Source: Lachnospiraceae bacterium UBA6403 (GTDB lineage Bacteria > Bacillota > Clostridia > Lachnospirales > Lachnospiraceae). Taken from it: DNA of 5,275 nt. A program made the position numbers and the translations under genes. The notes under the pieces were generated by a model. The model had not been told where the DNA came from. It did not search any database and saw only the letters and a list, made by a program, of their open reading frames with translations. The stretch spans positions 1 through 5,275 of the forward strand of contig DJPV01000072.1 of assembly GCA_002437435.1 (NCBI GenBank). Reading direction: 5' to 3'. Shown here one piece after another: positions 1-5,204 of the stretch (positions are counted from its first letter, which is position 1; every line of letters begins with the position of its first letter).

Positions 1-12
1 TTCATAGATCAC

Positions 13-40
13 TTGACACTATCGTATGTTTTCCTATACC
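13..40 (+). promoter_or_regulatory. Possible sigma-70-type promoter, plus strand
   Basis: A perfect -35 box TTGACA (13-18) is followed, after a 16-base spacer, by TATACC (35-40), a four-of-six match to the -10 consensus. Transcription would start near 47 and run towards the hairpin at 163-208. AT-rich intergenic DNA produces such matches by chance, so this is tentative. Confidence 0.3.
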
Positions 41-162
41 TTCAAACATGCATATTTACATTTCTACTTATGTAATGCTGCCCTCCTTTGTTTTGTATTT
101 ACATACATATGAAAAAGCGGTATATTTATCTCATGTACTTTTTCATAAGTATATATAGCTGT

Positions 163-208
163 GAGGCTCTGGTTCTCTTCGCAAAATTGTGCCAGAGTCT
201 CCCTTTTT
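163..208 (+). terminator. Rho-independent terminator-like hairpin, plus strand
   Basis: GAGGCTCTGG (163-172) pairs with CCAGAGTCTC (192-201). The stem is ten base pairs with one G-U wobble, and the loop is 19 bases. CC and then TTTTT (204-208) follow on the plus strand. In minus-strand RNA the wobble becomes an A-C mismatch and no U-tract follows, so the plus orientation is favoured. No plus-strand gene precedes it, so it would end either a short noncoding transcript or read-through from outside the window. The long loop lowers confidence. Confidence 0.45.
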
Positions 209-301
209 GTAAAGCACATGAACTATTATCAGTCAGTGTCCTTACATCTATATCCATTGACCATCTTTATATAATGATCAAAGTATATCAATTTCATTTT
301 T

Positions 302-856
302 CTATTTACTTATTGGATTTGTAATCTTTCTTACAGAAAGATTATGTGTACTGTTTATTGTCTTAATTGTTGCCTTCACATAACAATACGGATTTGACGG
401 TGGATTACTGCTTGTATAAACAAAAGTTCTCGTATTTTTCCCTGTCTTGCCGGAATGTGTCACTGTATTATTATGCCAAGTTGATGTTCCTTCTGCCTGC
501 GTACTTAATACACTTGATTTCAATGTCACATTTGATGATATAGACATTACTACCTGATATTGTGGTTGTTTCTTAGAATTTTTGCCTAAATAATAATATG
601 CAAAACTGCATGTAATCTTATCGTCCGCAATTGATTGGGTCATTATTTTAATTTCTTCTTGATTTTCCGATTCATAAACTACTGTCCCATCATATTTTAT
701 ATGTACAACTTCCTGTCCTATCAGTTTCATTGGTCTTTCTATTTCATCTTCTACCGTTATTTGCTCCGTTGTTTCCGCATGAGCAGATATTGGAAGCCCC
801 AAAATTAACATACATGCTAATGCCATACTTACTATCTTTCGCACTACTTTCTTCAT
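302..856 (-). CDS. Secreted protein of unknown family, last gene of the PadR/HAAS operon
   Basis: The 184-residue product has a classical Sec signal peptide: basic MKKVVRK, a hydrophobic core at about residues 8-22 and a cleavage site after Ala27 (SAHA, then ETTEQ). A cysteine inside the core (C14) does not fit a lipobox, so a lipoprotein is unlikely. The mature part, about 157 residues, has no membrane helix or cell-wall sorting signal. It is rich in Ser, Thr and Asn towards the C terminus and has alternating beta-type patterns; two cysteines (C83, C158) could form a disulfide. The start at 856 is chosen over an in-frame ATG 54 bases upstream because AAAAAGGAG lies at the right distance and the signal peptide begins there. 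Its ribosome binding site overlaps the stop of the preceding HAAS gene, with a 4-base gap, so the two are translated together. I do not recognise the family. Context suggests an exported effector, ligand or sensor partner of the membrane proteins. Confidence 0.82.
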   Translation of the reverse strand: MKKVVRKIVSMALACMLILGLPISAHAETTEQITVEDEIERPMKLIGQEVVHIKYDGTVVYESENQEEIKIMTQSIADDKITCSFAYYYLGKNSKKQPQYQVVMSISSNVTLKSSVLSTQAEGTSTWHNNTVTHSGKTGKNTRTFVYTSSNPPSNPYCYVKATIKTINSTHNLSVRKITNPISK

Positions 857-860
857 TTTC

Positions 861-1328
861 TTACATCTCCTTTTTATTTCTTTTCTGCTTAATAAAATGC
901 CAGATAACATTTCCTACACATACAATAAAGCACATTGATTCGAATACTATCTTTATTATTGCTGTCTTTATGTTAAGGTCATATTCCGTATATACTAATG
1001 TTCCCGGTCCCGGACTAATAAATATATAATTGTATCCCCTATACAGTATCCGACATTCCGTAAACAACAGATATCCCACTACAATTCCAATCAATATCCA
1101 GATCACAGCAAGCACCCATTCCTTTGTTCGCTTTCGCATTCCGAGATCTTCATATTCCTGAATAATGTCTGAGACTTCTCCCAGTTCTGTGATTGCTTCT
1201 TCTATGTTTTCTCCTTCTGCCAGTTTGTCATCCAACGACTGTCCCAGATCCTTTACCATCTGAATCCGTTCCTTTAGTGGTGCATGCAGATGTATGAATA
1301 TCTTCATAAGATATTTCTTCTTTTGCAT
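861..1328 (-). CDS. HAAS-type membrane protein, second paralogue
   Basis: This 155-residue protein has an N-terminal helical domain (about 1-66) resembling the HAAS/DUF1700 domains commonly found next to PadR regulators, with an LGEVSDIIQEYED segment at 49-61. Two membrane helices follow, at about 71-89 and 123-145. Basic residues before the first helix (R65, K66, R67, K69) and after the second (KQKRNKK) put both termini in the cytoplasm and the 33-residue connecting loop outside. Start ATG at 1328 is preceded by AAGGGG and aligns with the start of the upstream paralogue. By ungapped hand count it shares about 65 of 148 residues with that paralogue, almost none in the external loop. It probably modulates or senses alongside PadR; it has no visible enzyme motif. 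The HAAS assignment rests on pattern and neighbourhood. Confidence 0.82.
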   Translation of the reverse strand: MQKKKYLMKIFIHLHAPLKERIQMVKDLGQSLDDKLAEGENIEEAITELGEVSDIIQEYEDLGMRKRTKEWVLAVIWILIGIVVGYLLFTECRILYRGYNYIFISPGPGTLVYTEYDLNIKTAIIKIVFESMCFIVCVGNVIWHFIKQKRNKKEM

Positions 1329-1349
1329 TTCTTTTGTTCCCCTTTTTAT

Positions 1350-1826
1350 TTATAGCTTATTATCTTTTTTCCTTGCTTTTCTTCGTCTTTTAAAATGATA
1401 GATTACGTTTCCCAGACAGATACAAAATCCTATGCTTTCCACGATCACTTTGCCCCACGTTCCTCCTGCCTTTGGTCTAAAATCAATCCACTCATATCCT
1501 GTTGGTGCTATATACTGATTGATCTCATGATATCCGGTATATAATGTATATCCGTCAATCACCAGCAGAACACCAAGACAGATTCCAACCAAGATCCAGA
1601 GCATCATCCATACATACTCCTTTGTCTGCTGCCGCATACCGATATCGTTATACTCTTCTGTCAGTGCGGAAGCTTCACCAAGCTCCTCAATCACCTCATC
1701 GATCGTCATGCCCGTATCCAATTTATCATCTATAGATCGTCTTATCTCTTTTACAAACTGCATCCGCTGTCCAAATGGTGCATGCAGCAAAATAAATATT
1801 TTAATCAGATATATGTTTTTTTTCAA
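1350..1826 (-). CDS. HAAS-type membrane protein, first paralogue, TTG start
   Basis: The 158-residue protein has the same layout as its downstream paralogue: an N-terminal helical HAAS-like domain (about 1-66, with DDKL at 33-36 and EELGEASALTEEY at 47-59), a helix at about 71-90, an external loop of about 35 residues containing APTGYEWIDF, a second helix at about 126-145 and a very basic C-terminal tail (KRRRKARKK). The start is TTG at 1826. No ATG exists in frame upstream before a TAG, and the next ATG would remove the conserved IKIFILLHAP block. The reading frame overlaps the end of padR by 26 bases. An AAGGA inside padR lies about 13 bases before TTG and a GAGG only 2 bases before it. Translation is therefore probably coupled to padR and perhaps inefficient. 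It is a tandem duplicate of the next gene, 21 bases away. Confidence 0.82.
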   Translation of the reverse strand: MKKNIYLIKIFILLHAPFGQRMQFVKEIRRSIDDKLDTGMTIDEVIEELGEASALTEEYNDIGMRQQTKEYVWMMLWILVGICLGVLLVIDGYTLYTGYHEINQYIAPTGYEWIDFRPKAGGTWGKVIVESIGFCICLGNVIYHFKRRRKARKKDNKL

Positions 1827-2148
1827 AGCCTCGTACCATTCCTTCTATCTGCCTCCAGCAACTCCACTGTTCTTCCAATAGAAGCTTCCCTTCTTCTGTA
1901 ATCTTATAGAATTTCTTTGGTTTTCCATTCTCGGATGCCATCACCCATTCACTGACGATCGCACCATCTTCTTCTAATCTGTGCAGGATCGGATACAGTG
2001 TTCCTTCTTTGATATCCATTCCGGCAACACATCGTGCATTAAAACGATTGACAATGTTATAACCATAATCCTTTTCATCTGCTATGATCTGCAGGATAAG
2101 CATGGGAAGTATGCCTTTTTTAAACTGATTTATACTTTGATTTGCCAT
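1801..2148 (-). CDS. PadR-family transcriptional regulator
   Basis: This compact 115-residue protein is a winged helix-turn-helix repressor of the PadR type, short-form (PadR-s2-like). Family hallmarks are visible: KGILPMLILQIIADEKDYGY at 11-30, then IKEGTLYPILHRLEEDG at 46-62 (recognition-helix region), then the wing with GKPKKFYKITEEGK at 75-88, and a short C-terminal helix (about 89-110) for dimerisation. The start at 2148 is preferred over an ATG 66 bases upstream because AGGAAGAG lies just ahead of it and because the upstream extension would include the promoter. It is first in the operon, and a dyad covers the -10 box of its promoter, so autorepression is likely. PadR regulators often respond to small molecules or membrane stress and control an adjacent membrane gene, here two HAAS proteins. 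The inducer cannot be read from the sequence. Confidence 0.93.
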   Translation of the reverse strand: MANQSINQFKKGILPMLILQIIADEKDYGYNIVNRFNARCVAGMDIKEGTLYPILHRLEEDGAIVSEWVMASENGKPKKFYKITEEGKLLLEEQWSCWRQIEGMVRGFEKKHISD

Positions 2149-2179
2149 AATTTCTCTTCCTATTATTTTATACCTAGTA

Positions 2180-2207
2180 ATGCCAAGTATATGGCATACA
2201 CATGTAT
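2180..2207 (-). promoter_or_regulatory. Probable operator dyads over the padR promoter
   Basis: Read on the minus strand, the perfect dyad ATGCCA-TATACT-TGGCAT (2180-2197) has the -10 hexamer as its exact centre. A second perfect dyad, ATACA-TG-TGTAT (2196-2207), overlaps its edge and lies within the spacer towards the -35 box. A dimer bound here would block RNA polymerase. Location directly upstream of padR makes autoregulation by PadR the simplest reading; this is inference. Confidence 0.5.
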
Positions 2208-2214
2208 TTGTCAA
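2186..2214 (-). promoter_or_regulatory. Sigma-70-type promoter of the padR operon
   Basis: On the minus strand a perfect -35 box TTGACA (2209-2214) is separated by exactly 17 bases from TATACT (2186-2191), five of six matches to the -10 consensus. Transcription should begin near 2179, giving a leader of about 30 bases that contains the padR ribosome binding site. This is the strongest promoter in the window and separates the padR operon from the ispE-gntR unit upstream. Confidence 0.8.
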
Positions 2215-2288
2215 TTTATTTTACACGCTTGATGTATTCAGAGTACCTCTACTATAACAGATTGTTCCTGAAAAAACTGCAAAATGAA

Positions 2289-2357
2289 CCGAGTGGTCAA
2301 AAACAGGGAGTGAACGGTAAATTTCTTACTGTCCACTCCCTGTTTCTGACCACCCGG
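2289..2357 (-). terminator. Long-stem terminator after the gntR gene
   Basis: Positions 2293-2320 pair with 2326-2353 around a 5-base loop: a 28-position stem with two A-C mismatches and one wobble. It extends outwards through CCG/CGG to 2289 and 2357 with one further mismatch. The core is CAGGGAGTG (2304-2312) with CACTCCCTG (2334-2342). In minus-strand RNA the core is followed directly by UUUUU (2303-2299), the classic intrinsic-terminator layout, beginning just beyond the gntR stop. On the plus strand only a weak UUUCU follows, so any bidirectional action would be weaker. The pairing beyond the U-tract is longer than termination needs. Confidence 0.75.
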
Positions 2358-2359
2358 CC

Positions 2360-3037
2360 TTATACAGTATCCTGTTTCTGTTTGATATTCTGTATCACGA
2401 TCTGCTCCTGATCGTAAATATGCTGATGCATTACTGCTTTTGCTTTCTCTACATCTCCGAGCAATATCGCCTCCGTGATCTCATCGTGCTCACGGAGCAG
2501 CTTGCCATGGTATCCGGTGTCCCGCACATATTCCACACGATACCGGTACACCTGCTCTCCGAAGTTCTTGGTAAGACTCACAAGTCTTGGATTGTTGCTT
2601 AATTCACAGATCGTTTCATGAAAGGCAACATCTGTATCTACGATATCCGGCACACGACCGGAACGGACTGCCTCACGGAAATTCTCACAGGCTTCTTTTA
2701 ATCTGAGTCTGCCTTCTTCATCAATCCGTTTGCAGGCAAGTTCGACTGCCAGTTCTTCCAGACTCAGGCGGATCTCCAACGCATCCCGGAGATCTTTCTC
2801 CGTGATACGGGCAACCTCTGCACCTTTCCTTGGAACCATCACGACTAATCCCTCTAATTCCAGCATCCGGATTGCTTCACGCACCGGAGTCCGGCTGACA
2901 CCCAGACGTTTTGCAAGCGCCACTTCTAATAACCGTTCGCCCGGTTCAAATTCTCCATGTACGATGGCATCCCGCAACGCTTCAAATACAACCTCCCGAA
3001 GCGGAAGATACTCATCCATATTTAACTTCAACTCCAT
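2360..3037 (-). CDS. GntR-family transcriptional regulator, FadR/FCD subfamily
   Basis: This 225-residue regulator has the usual FCD-subfamily length. Residues 11-77 form the GntR winged helix: LREVVFEALRDAIVHGEF, PGERLLEVALAKRLGVSRTP, VREAIRMLELEGLV, then the wing PRKGAEVA. Residues 80-215 form the all-helical FCD effector domain. The metal-binding set typical of this domain seems present: D136 and H140 (DVAFH), H184 (REHDEI) and H206 (MHQHI), suggesting it binds a carboxylic-acid ligand through a divalent metal. The start at 3037 has GGGG about six bases ahead. It lies 59 bases after ispE, probably in the same transcript, and is followed by a strong terminator. FCD regulators usually control organic-acid or sugar-acid metabolism, but no catabolic gene is nearby, so its targets may be elsewhere. 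Confidence 0.93.
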   Translation of the reverse strand: MELKLNMDEYLPLREVVFEALRDAIVHGEFEPGERLLEVALAKRLGVSRTPVREAIRMLELEGLVVMVPRKGAEVARITEKDLRDALEIRLSLEELAVELACKRIDEEGRLRLKEACENFREAVRSGRVPDIVDTDVAFHETICELSNNPRLVSLTKNFGEQVYRYRVEYVRDTGYHGKLLREHDEITEAILLGDVEKAKAVMHQHIYDQEQIVIQNIKQKQDTV

Positions 3038-3067
3038 AAGTTACCCCATTTCTCTCTATTTCTTCTA

Positions 3068-3089
3068 CAGGACAACTCCCTCTGTCCTG
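3068..3089 (-). other. Small dyad between ispE and gntR
   Basis: CAGGACA (3068-3074) and TGTCCTG (3083-3089) form a perfect seven-base inverted repeat around an 8-base spacer, about 30 bases upstream of the gntR start. No U-tract follows on either strand, so it is not an intrinsic terminator. It could be an mRNA hairpin that adjusts stability between the two genes, or a regulator binding site. It does not resemble the common GntR/FadR operator pattern. Confidence 0.3.
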
Positions 3090-3096
3090 CCTGATC

Positions 3097-3960
3097 TTAC
3101 ACATTATATGGCTGTGTGACAAATACCTGCTTTGCCAGCTTCCGGCTGCGGATCGCATCTGCCGCTTTCTCCGCTTTTTCCTTCTCTGAAAATATACCAA
3201 ATACAGTCGGGCCGCTTCCACTCATAAGTGCATTCATTGCACCACATTCTTTCATGCAGGCTTTGATCTCTGCAATAACCGGATATCGGGCTTCTGTTAC
3301 AGTCTCTAACACATTTTCCATACGTTCCGTGATACCCTGCAGGCTATGTTCTTCCAGTGCCATCACCATGCCGTCTATATCTGGATGTGCTTTTAATTCA
3401 TTTGCATGCAGGTTCTCATATACCAGCTTGGTCGATACTGCAATCGGCGGCTTTGCAAGCAGGATATAGCAGTCCGGCATCCATGCAAGTGCTGTCAGCT
3501 TCTCGCCGATTCCCTCTGATAATGCAGTTCCCTTCATGATACAGTACGGAACATCCGCGCCAAGCTTTACTCCATATTCCATCAGCTTATGCTTCGGAAT
3601 CTGAAGATCAAAGATCTTATTCATTCCGATCAGTGCGGCTGCTGCATCAGCGCTTCCTCCTGCCATACCGGCTGCAACCGGAAGCTCCTTCTGAAGAAAT
3701 ACCCGGATTCCTCGCATGATCTGATATTCCTGTTTCAACATCCGGCATGCTTTATATACCAGATTATCTTCGTTTACCGGAAGCTCATCCGCATTTGTGC
3801 TGAGAACGATCACATCCTCGTCCACTGTCTCAAATGTCAGTGTATCATGTAATTTTACCGTCTGCATGATCATCTTTACTTCATGATAACCGTCCGGTCT
3901 TCTTCTGAGCACATCCAGCCCCAGATTTACTTTACCATATGCCTGTAATTCTATCTTCAT
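3097..3960 (-). CDS. ispE: 4-(cytidine 5'-diphospho)-2-C-methyl-D-erythritol kinase
   Basis: The cytosolic 287-residue enzyme phosphorylates CDP-methylerythritol with ATP, the fourth step of the non-mevalonate (MEP) route to isopentenyl diphosphate. It is a full-length GHMP kinase: the N-terminal AYGKVNLGLDVLRRRPDGYH (7-26) carries catalytic Lys10; the glycine-rich ATP loop PVAAGMAGGSADAAAAL spans 94-110; GADVPYC (134-140) carries catalytic Asp135 or Asp136; and the third GHMP motif MSGSGPTVFG is at 246-255. Start ATG at 3960 is preceded by a GAGGAAG ribosome site lying inside the end of the flavin reductase gene, with only 5 bases between the two genes, so translation is coupled. Length and motifs are normal and nothing suggests decay. 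The gene is probably essential in an organism relying on the MEP pathway. Confidence 0.97.
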   Translation of the reverse strand: MKIELQAYGKVNLGLDVLRRRPDGYHEVKMIMQTVKLHDTLTFETVDEDVIVLSTNADELPVNEDNLVYKACRMLKQEYQIMRGIRVFLQKELPVAAGMAGGSADAAAALIGMNKIFDLQIPKHKLMEYGVKLGADVPYCIMKGTALSEGIGEKLTALAWMPDCYILLAKPPIAVSTKLVYENLHANELKAHPDIDGMVMALEEHSLQGITERMENVLETVTEARYPVIAEIKACMKECGAMNALMSGSGPTVFGIFSEKEKAEKAADAIRSRKLAKQVFVTQPYNV

Positions 3961-3965
3961 GTTTC

Positions 3966-4529
3966 TTATTTCTTCCTCACTGAATATCCGAATTTTCCCA
4001 GTTTCTTTCCAAGTTTAAAGTATTCTCCATGGGAATATGCCACCAGTCCAAGCTGATTAAGCTCGAATTTGCCATTTTCATTCATGTATGCTTCATCCAC
4101 CTGTACTCCAGTCACCTCTGCCAGAAACATATGATGACTTCCAAGCGGGATTACTTCTTTTACCTTACATTCGATATTGACCGGACTCTCCGCGATACCC
4201 GGTGTGGCAACTGTAAGCCCCGGACAGGTATGAAGTCCTGTTGCTTTGAATTTGTCAATATCCCGTCCACTCTTTACGCCACAATAATCGGTCGCAAATG
4301 TCAGCTTCTCAGTCACCAGATTGATCACAAATTCTCCACCGGCTTTTATAATATCATAAGAATAGCGTTCCGGTCTAACAGATATTGAAACCATCGCCGG
4401 AGAACTACAGATCGTTCCCGCCCATGCGATCGTGATAATATTCGGTTGTCCACCTTCCCGCTTACATGTTACCATAACTGCCGGTACCGGGTACAGCATA
4501 TTTCCCGGTTTCCATAATTGTCTTCCCAT
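3966..4529 (-). CDS. Flavin reductase-like (flavoredoxin) FMN-binding protein
   Basis: This 187-residue protein belongs to the flavin reductase-like split-barrel family, flavoredoxin type, which binds FMN and passes electrons in anaerobes. Family blocks are visible in order: LYPVPAVMVTC at 12-22, ITIAWAGTICSSPAMVSISV at 32-51, RPERYSYDII at 52-61, EFVINL at 66-71, the GRDIDKF motif at 88-94, and PLGSHHMFLAEV at 128-139. There is no signal peptide or membrane segment, so it is cytosolic. The ATG at 4529 has an excellent AGGAGG seven bases ahead. The stop is 5 bases from the ispE start, so the genes are co-expressed. A role in supplying electrons to the iron-sulfur enzymes of the MEP pathway would be attractive but is speculation; the partner cannot be read from sequence. 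Confidence 0.92.
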   Translation of the reverse strand: MGRQLWKPGNMLYPVPAVMVTCKREGGQPNIITIAWAGTICSSPAMVSISVRPERYSYDIIKAGGEFVINLVTEKLTFATDYCGVKSGRDIDKFKATGLHTCPGLTVATPGIAESPVNIECKVKEVIPLGSHHMFLAEVTGVQVDEAYMNENGKFELNQLGLVAYSHGEYFKLGKKLGKFGYSVRKK

Positions 4530-4586
4530 CTATAACCTCCTGGTGTTTGACTTTTATTTTCTCAATTCTTATATTTTATACTATTT

Positions 4587-4877
4587 TCATGGCTTCTGTA
4601 TACTATCTGGTTGAAAATTTCTGATTAATTCTTCTTTCTGGCTCCGGCTCATCTGTTTGATGTGCCACTCTCTGCTCATTGCTTCCTCCGGCGTCTCTGA
4701 TTCCTCATAATAAACAAGGACAACAGGGCGTCGGCTTCTGGTATACTTGGCGCCCCCTCGTCCTTCATTATGTGCTTTCATCCGCTTTTCCAGATTATTC
4801 GTCCATCCGGTGTAATACGTTCCGTCCTTACACCGGACTATGTAAGTATAGTTGTGTTTTTCTTCTGTCGTACTCAT
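4587..4877 (-). CDS. GIY-YIG nuclease-like protein, UPF0213/YhbQ family
   Basis: This single-domain GIY-YIG protein has 96 residues from the ATG at 4877. The GIY half of the motif is YTYIV (10-14) and the YIG half is YYTGW (21-25). The conserved arginine lies in LEKRM (about residue 32). The metal-binding glutamate is in REWHIK (about residue 70), followed by a C-terminal basic stretch. UPF0213/YhbQ proteins are small stand-alone members with reported nuclease activity on DNA and a suggested role in DNA repair; the exact substrate is not settled. An alternative GTG start at 4892 adds five residues and overlaps the stop of a tiny upstream frame as GTGA. Neither start has a good ribosome site, so the start is uncertain. 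The next gene begins 57 bases downstream with its own strong ribosome site and no terminator intervenes. Confidence 0.9.
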   Translation of the reverse strand: MSTTEEKHNYTYIVRCKDGTYYTGWTNNLEKRMKAHNEGRGGAKYTRSRRPVVLVYYEESETPEEAMSREWHIKQMSRSQKEELIRNFQPDSIQKP

Positions 4878-4929
4878 TGTGTTCTTGCTCACATGTTTTC
4901 TTTTTTATCCAAAGCCATTATCGACAAGC

Positions 4930-5204
4930 CAACGCATTTCCCGTGTTCCGGCAAATGCTTTAGCCTTACCATGGCGCTTTCTGTGTTACGGAAAATGTCC
5001 TGCCATGGCACTTCCTGCAGTCCGGCATATGTCCTTTCATCGGCTTTCTATGTATCCGGGTATGCCGCCGGAACTTCTCCGGCAGCTTCCCCCTGAACTC
5101 ATTGTTGAATCCATTATAATAAAGCAGACAGTTCCCGGTACTTCATCAGTAAGTCTCGCATCTTCATGAGCTCCCATATCCGGATATGCTTCACATTCCG
5201 GCAT
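4930..5204 (-). repeat. Hairpin-rich intergenic element with CCGG-centred degenerate repeats
   Basis: Five local inverted repeats are packed here: GCATTT/AAATGC (4934-4958); CCATGGC/GCCATGG (4969-5008) enclosing TTTCTG/CGGAAA; GGCATA/TATGCC (5024-5066); GCCGGA/TCCGGC (5067-5083); and the perfect palindrome CATATCCGGATATG (5175-5188). A loose direct repeat resembling GTGTTCCGGCAAATGC recurs with its CGG core near 4950, 4990, 5024, 5058, 5182 and 5200. The stretch looks more GC-rich than the flanking intergenic DNA. It fits a dispersed structured repeat or a long structured leader of the GIY-YIG gene. A weak minus-strand promoter candidate (TTGCCA at 5255-5260 with TAGTAA at 5232-5237) lies upstream. 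I do not recognise a named RNA family. Strand is given as that of the downstream gene. Confidence 0.45.

Larger units (their letters stand above)
1..301. other. Intergenic region without a supported gene
   Basis: About 300 bases lie beyond the stop of the secreted-protein gene with no convincing coding sequence. The region is AT-rich. A plus-strand open frame at 88-324 starts at TTG, has no ribosome binding site and runs through a hairpin terminator, so I do not call it. What can be seen is a possible plus-strand promoter (13-40), an inverted repeat (TATGAAAAAG at 108-117 with its complement at 138-147), and a hairpin followed by TTTTT (163-208). On the minus strand a good Shine-Dalgarno-like AAAGGAGG (82-89) has no usable start codon behind it. 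No clear terminator for the minus-strand operon was found here. Confidence 0.6.

Noticed and set aside
88..324. Plus-strand frame of 78 codons with a basic, hydrophobic start (MKKRYIYLMYFF from the ATG at 109)
   Set aside because: It has no ribosome binding site, runs through the terminator-like hairpin at 163-208, overlaps the secreted-protein gene and has codon use typical of AT-rich noncoding DNA.
321..345. Nine-base perfect hairpin TAATCTTTC / GAAAGATTA
   Set aside because: It lies inside the 3' end of the secreted-protein gene, is AT-rich and has no following U-tract, so it is not a credible terminator.
856..910. In-frame upstream ATG extending the secreted protein by 18 residues
   Set aside because: It would bury the signal peptide behind a charged leader and overlap the preceding gene; the internal ATG has the good ribosome site.
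2229..2258. Plus-strand promoter-like TTGATG-18-TATAAC
   Set aside because: It matches imperfectly, has a long spacer and leads only into the terminator hairpin and antisense to gntR; no supporting gene or RNA is visible.
4530..4586. Possible minus-strand -10 box (TATAAA) ahead of the flavin reductase gene
   Set aside because: No reasonable -35 box sits at the right distance, and AT-rich gaps yield such hexamers by chance.
4679..5169. Plus-strand frames of 94-108 codons over the GIY-YIG gene and upstream DNA
   Set aside because: They are antisense to or adjacent to a clear GIY-YIG gene, lack ribosome sites and have cysteine/serine/phenylalanine-rich shadow-type composition.
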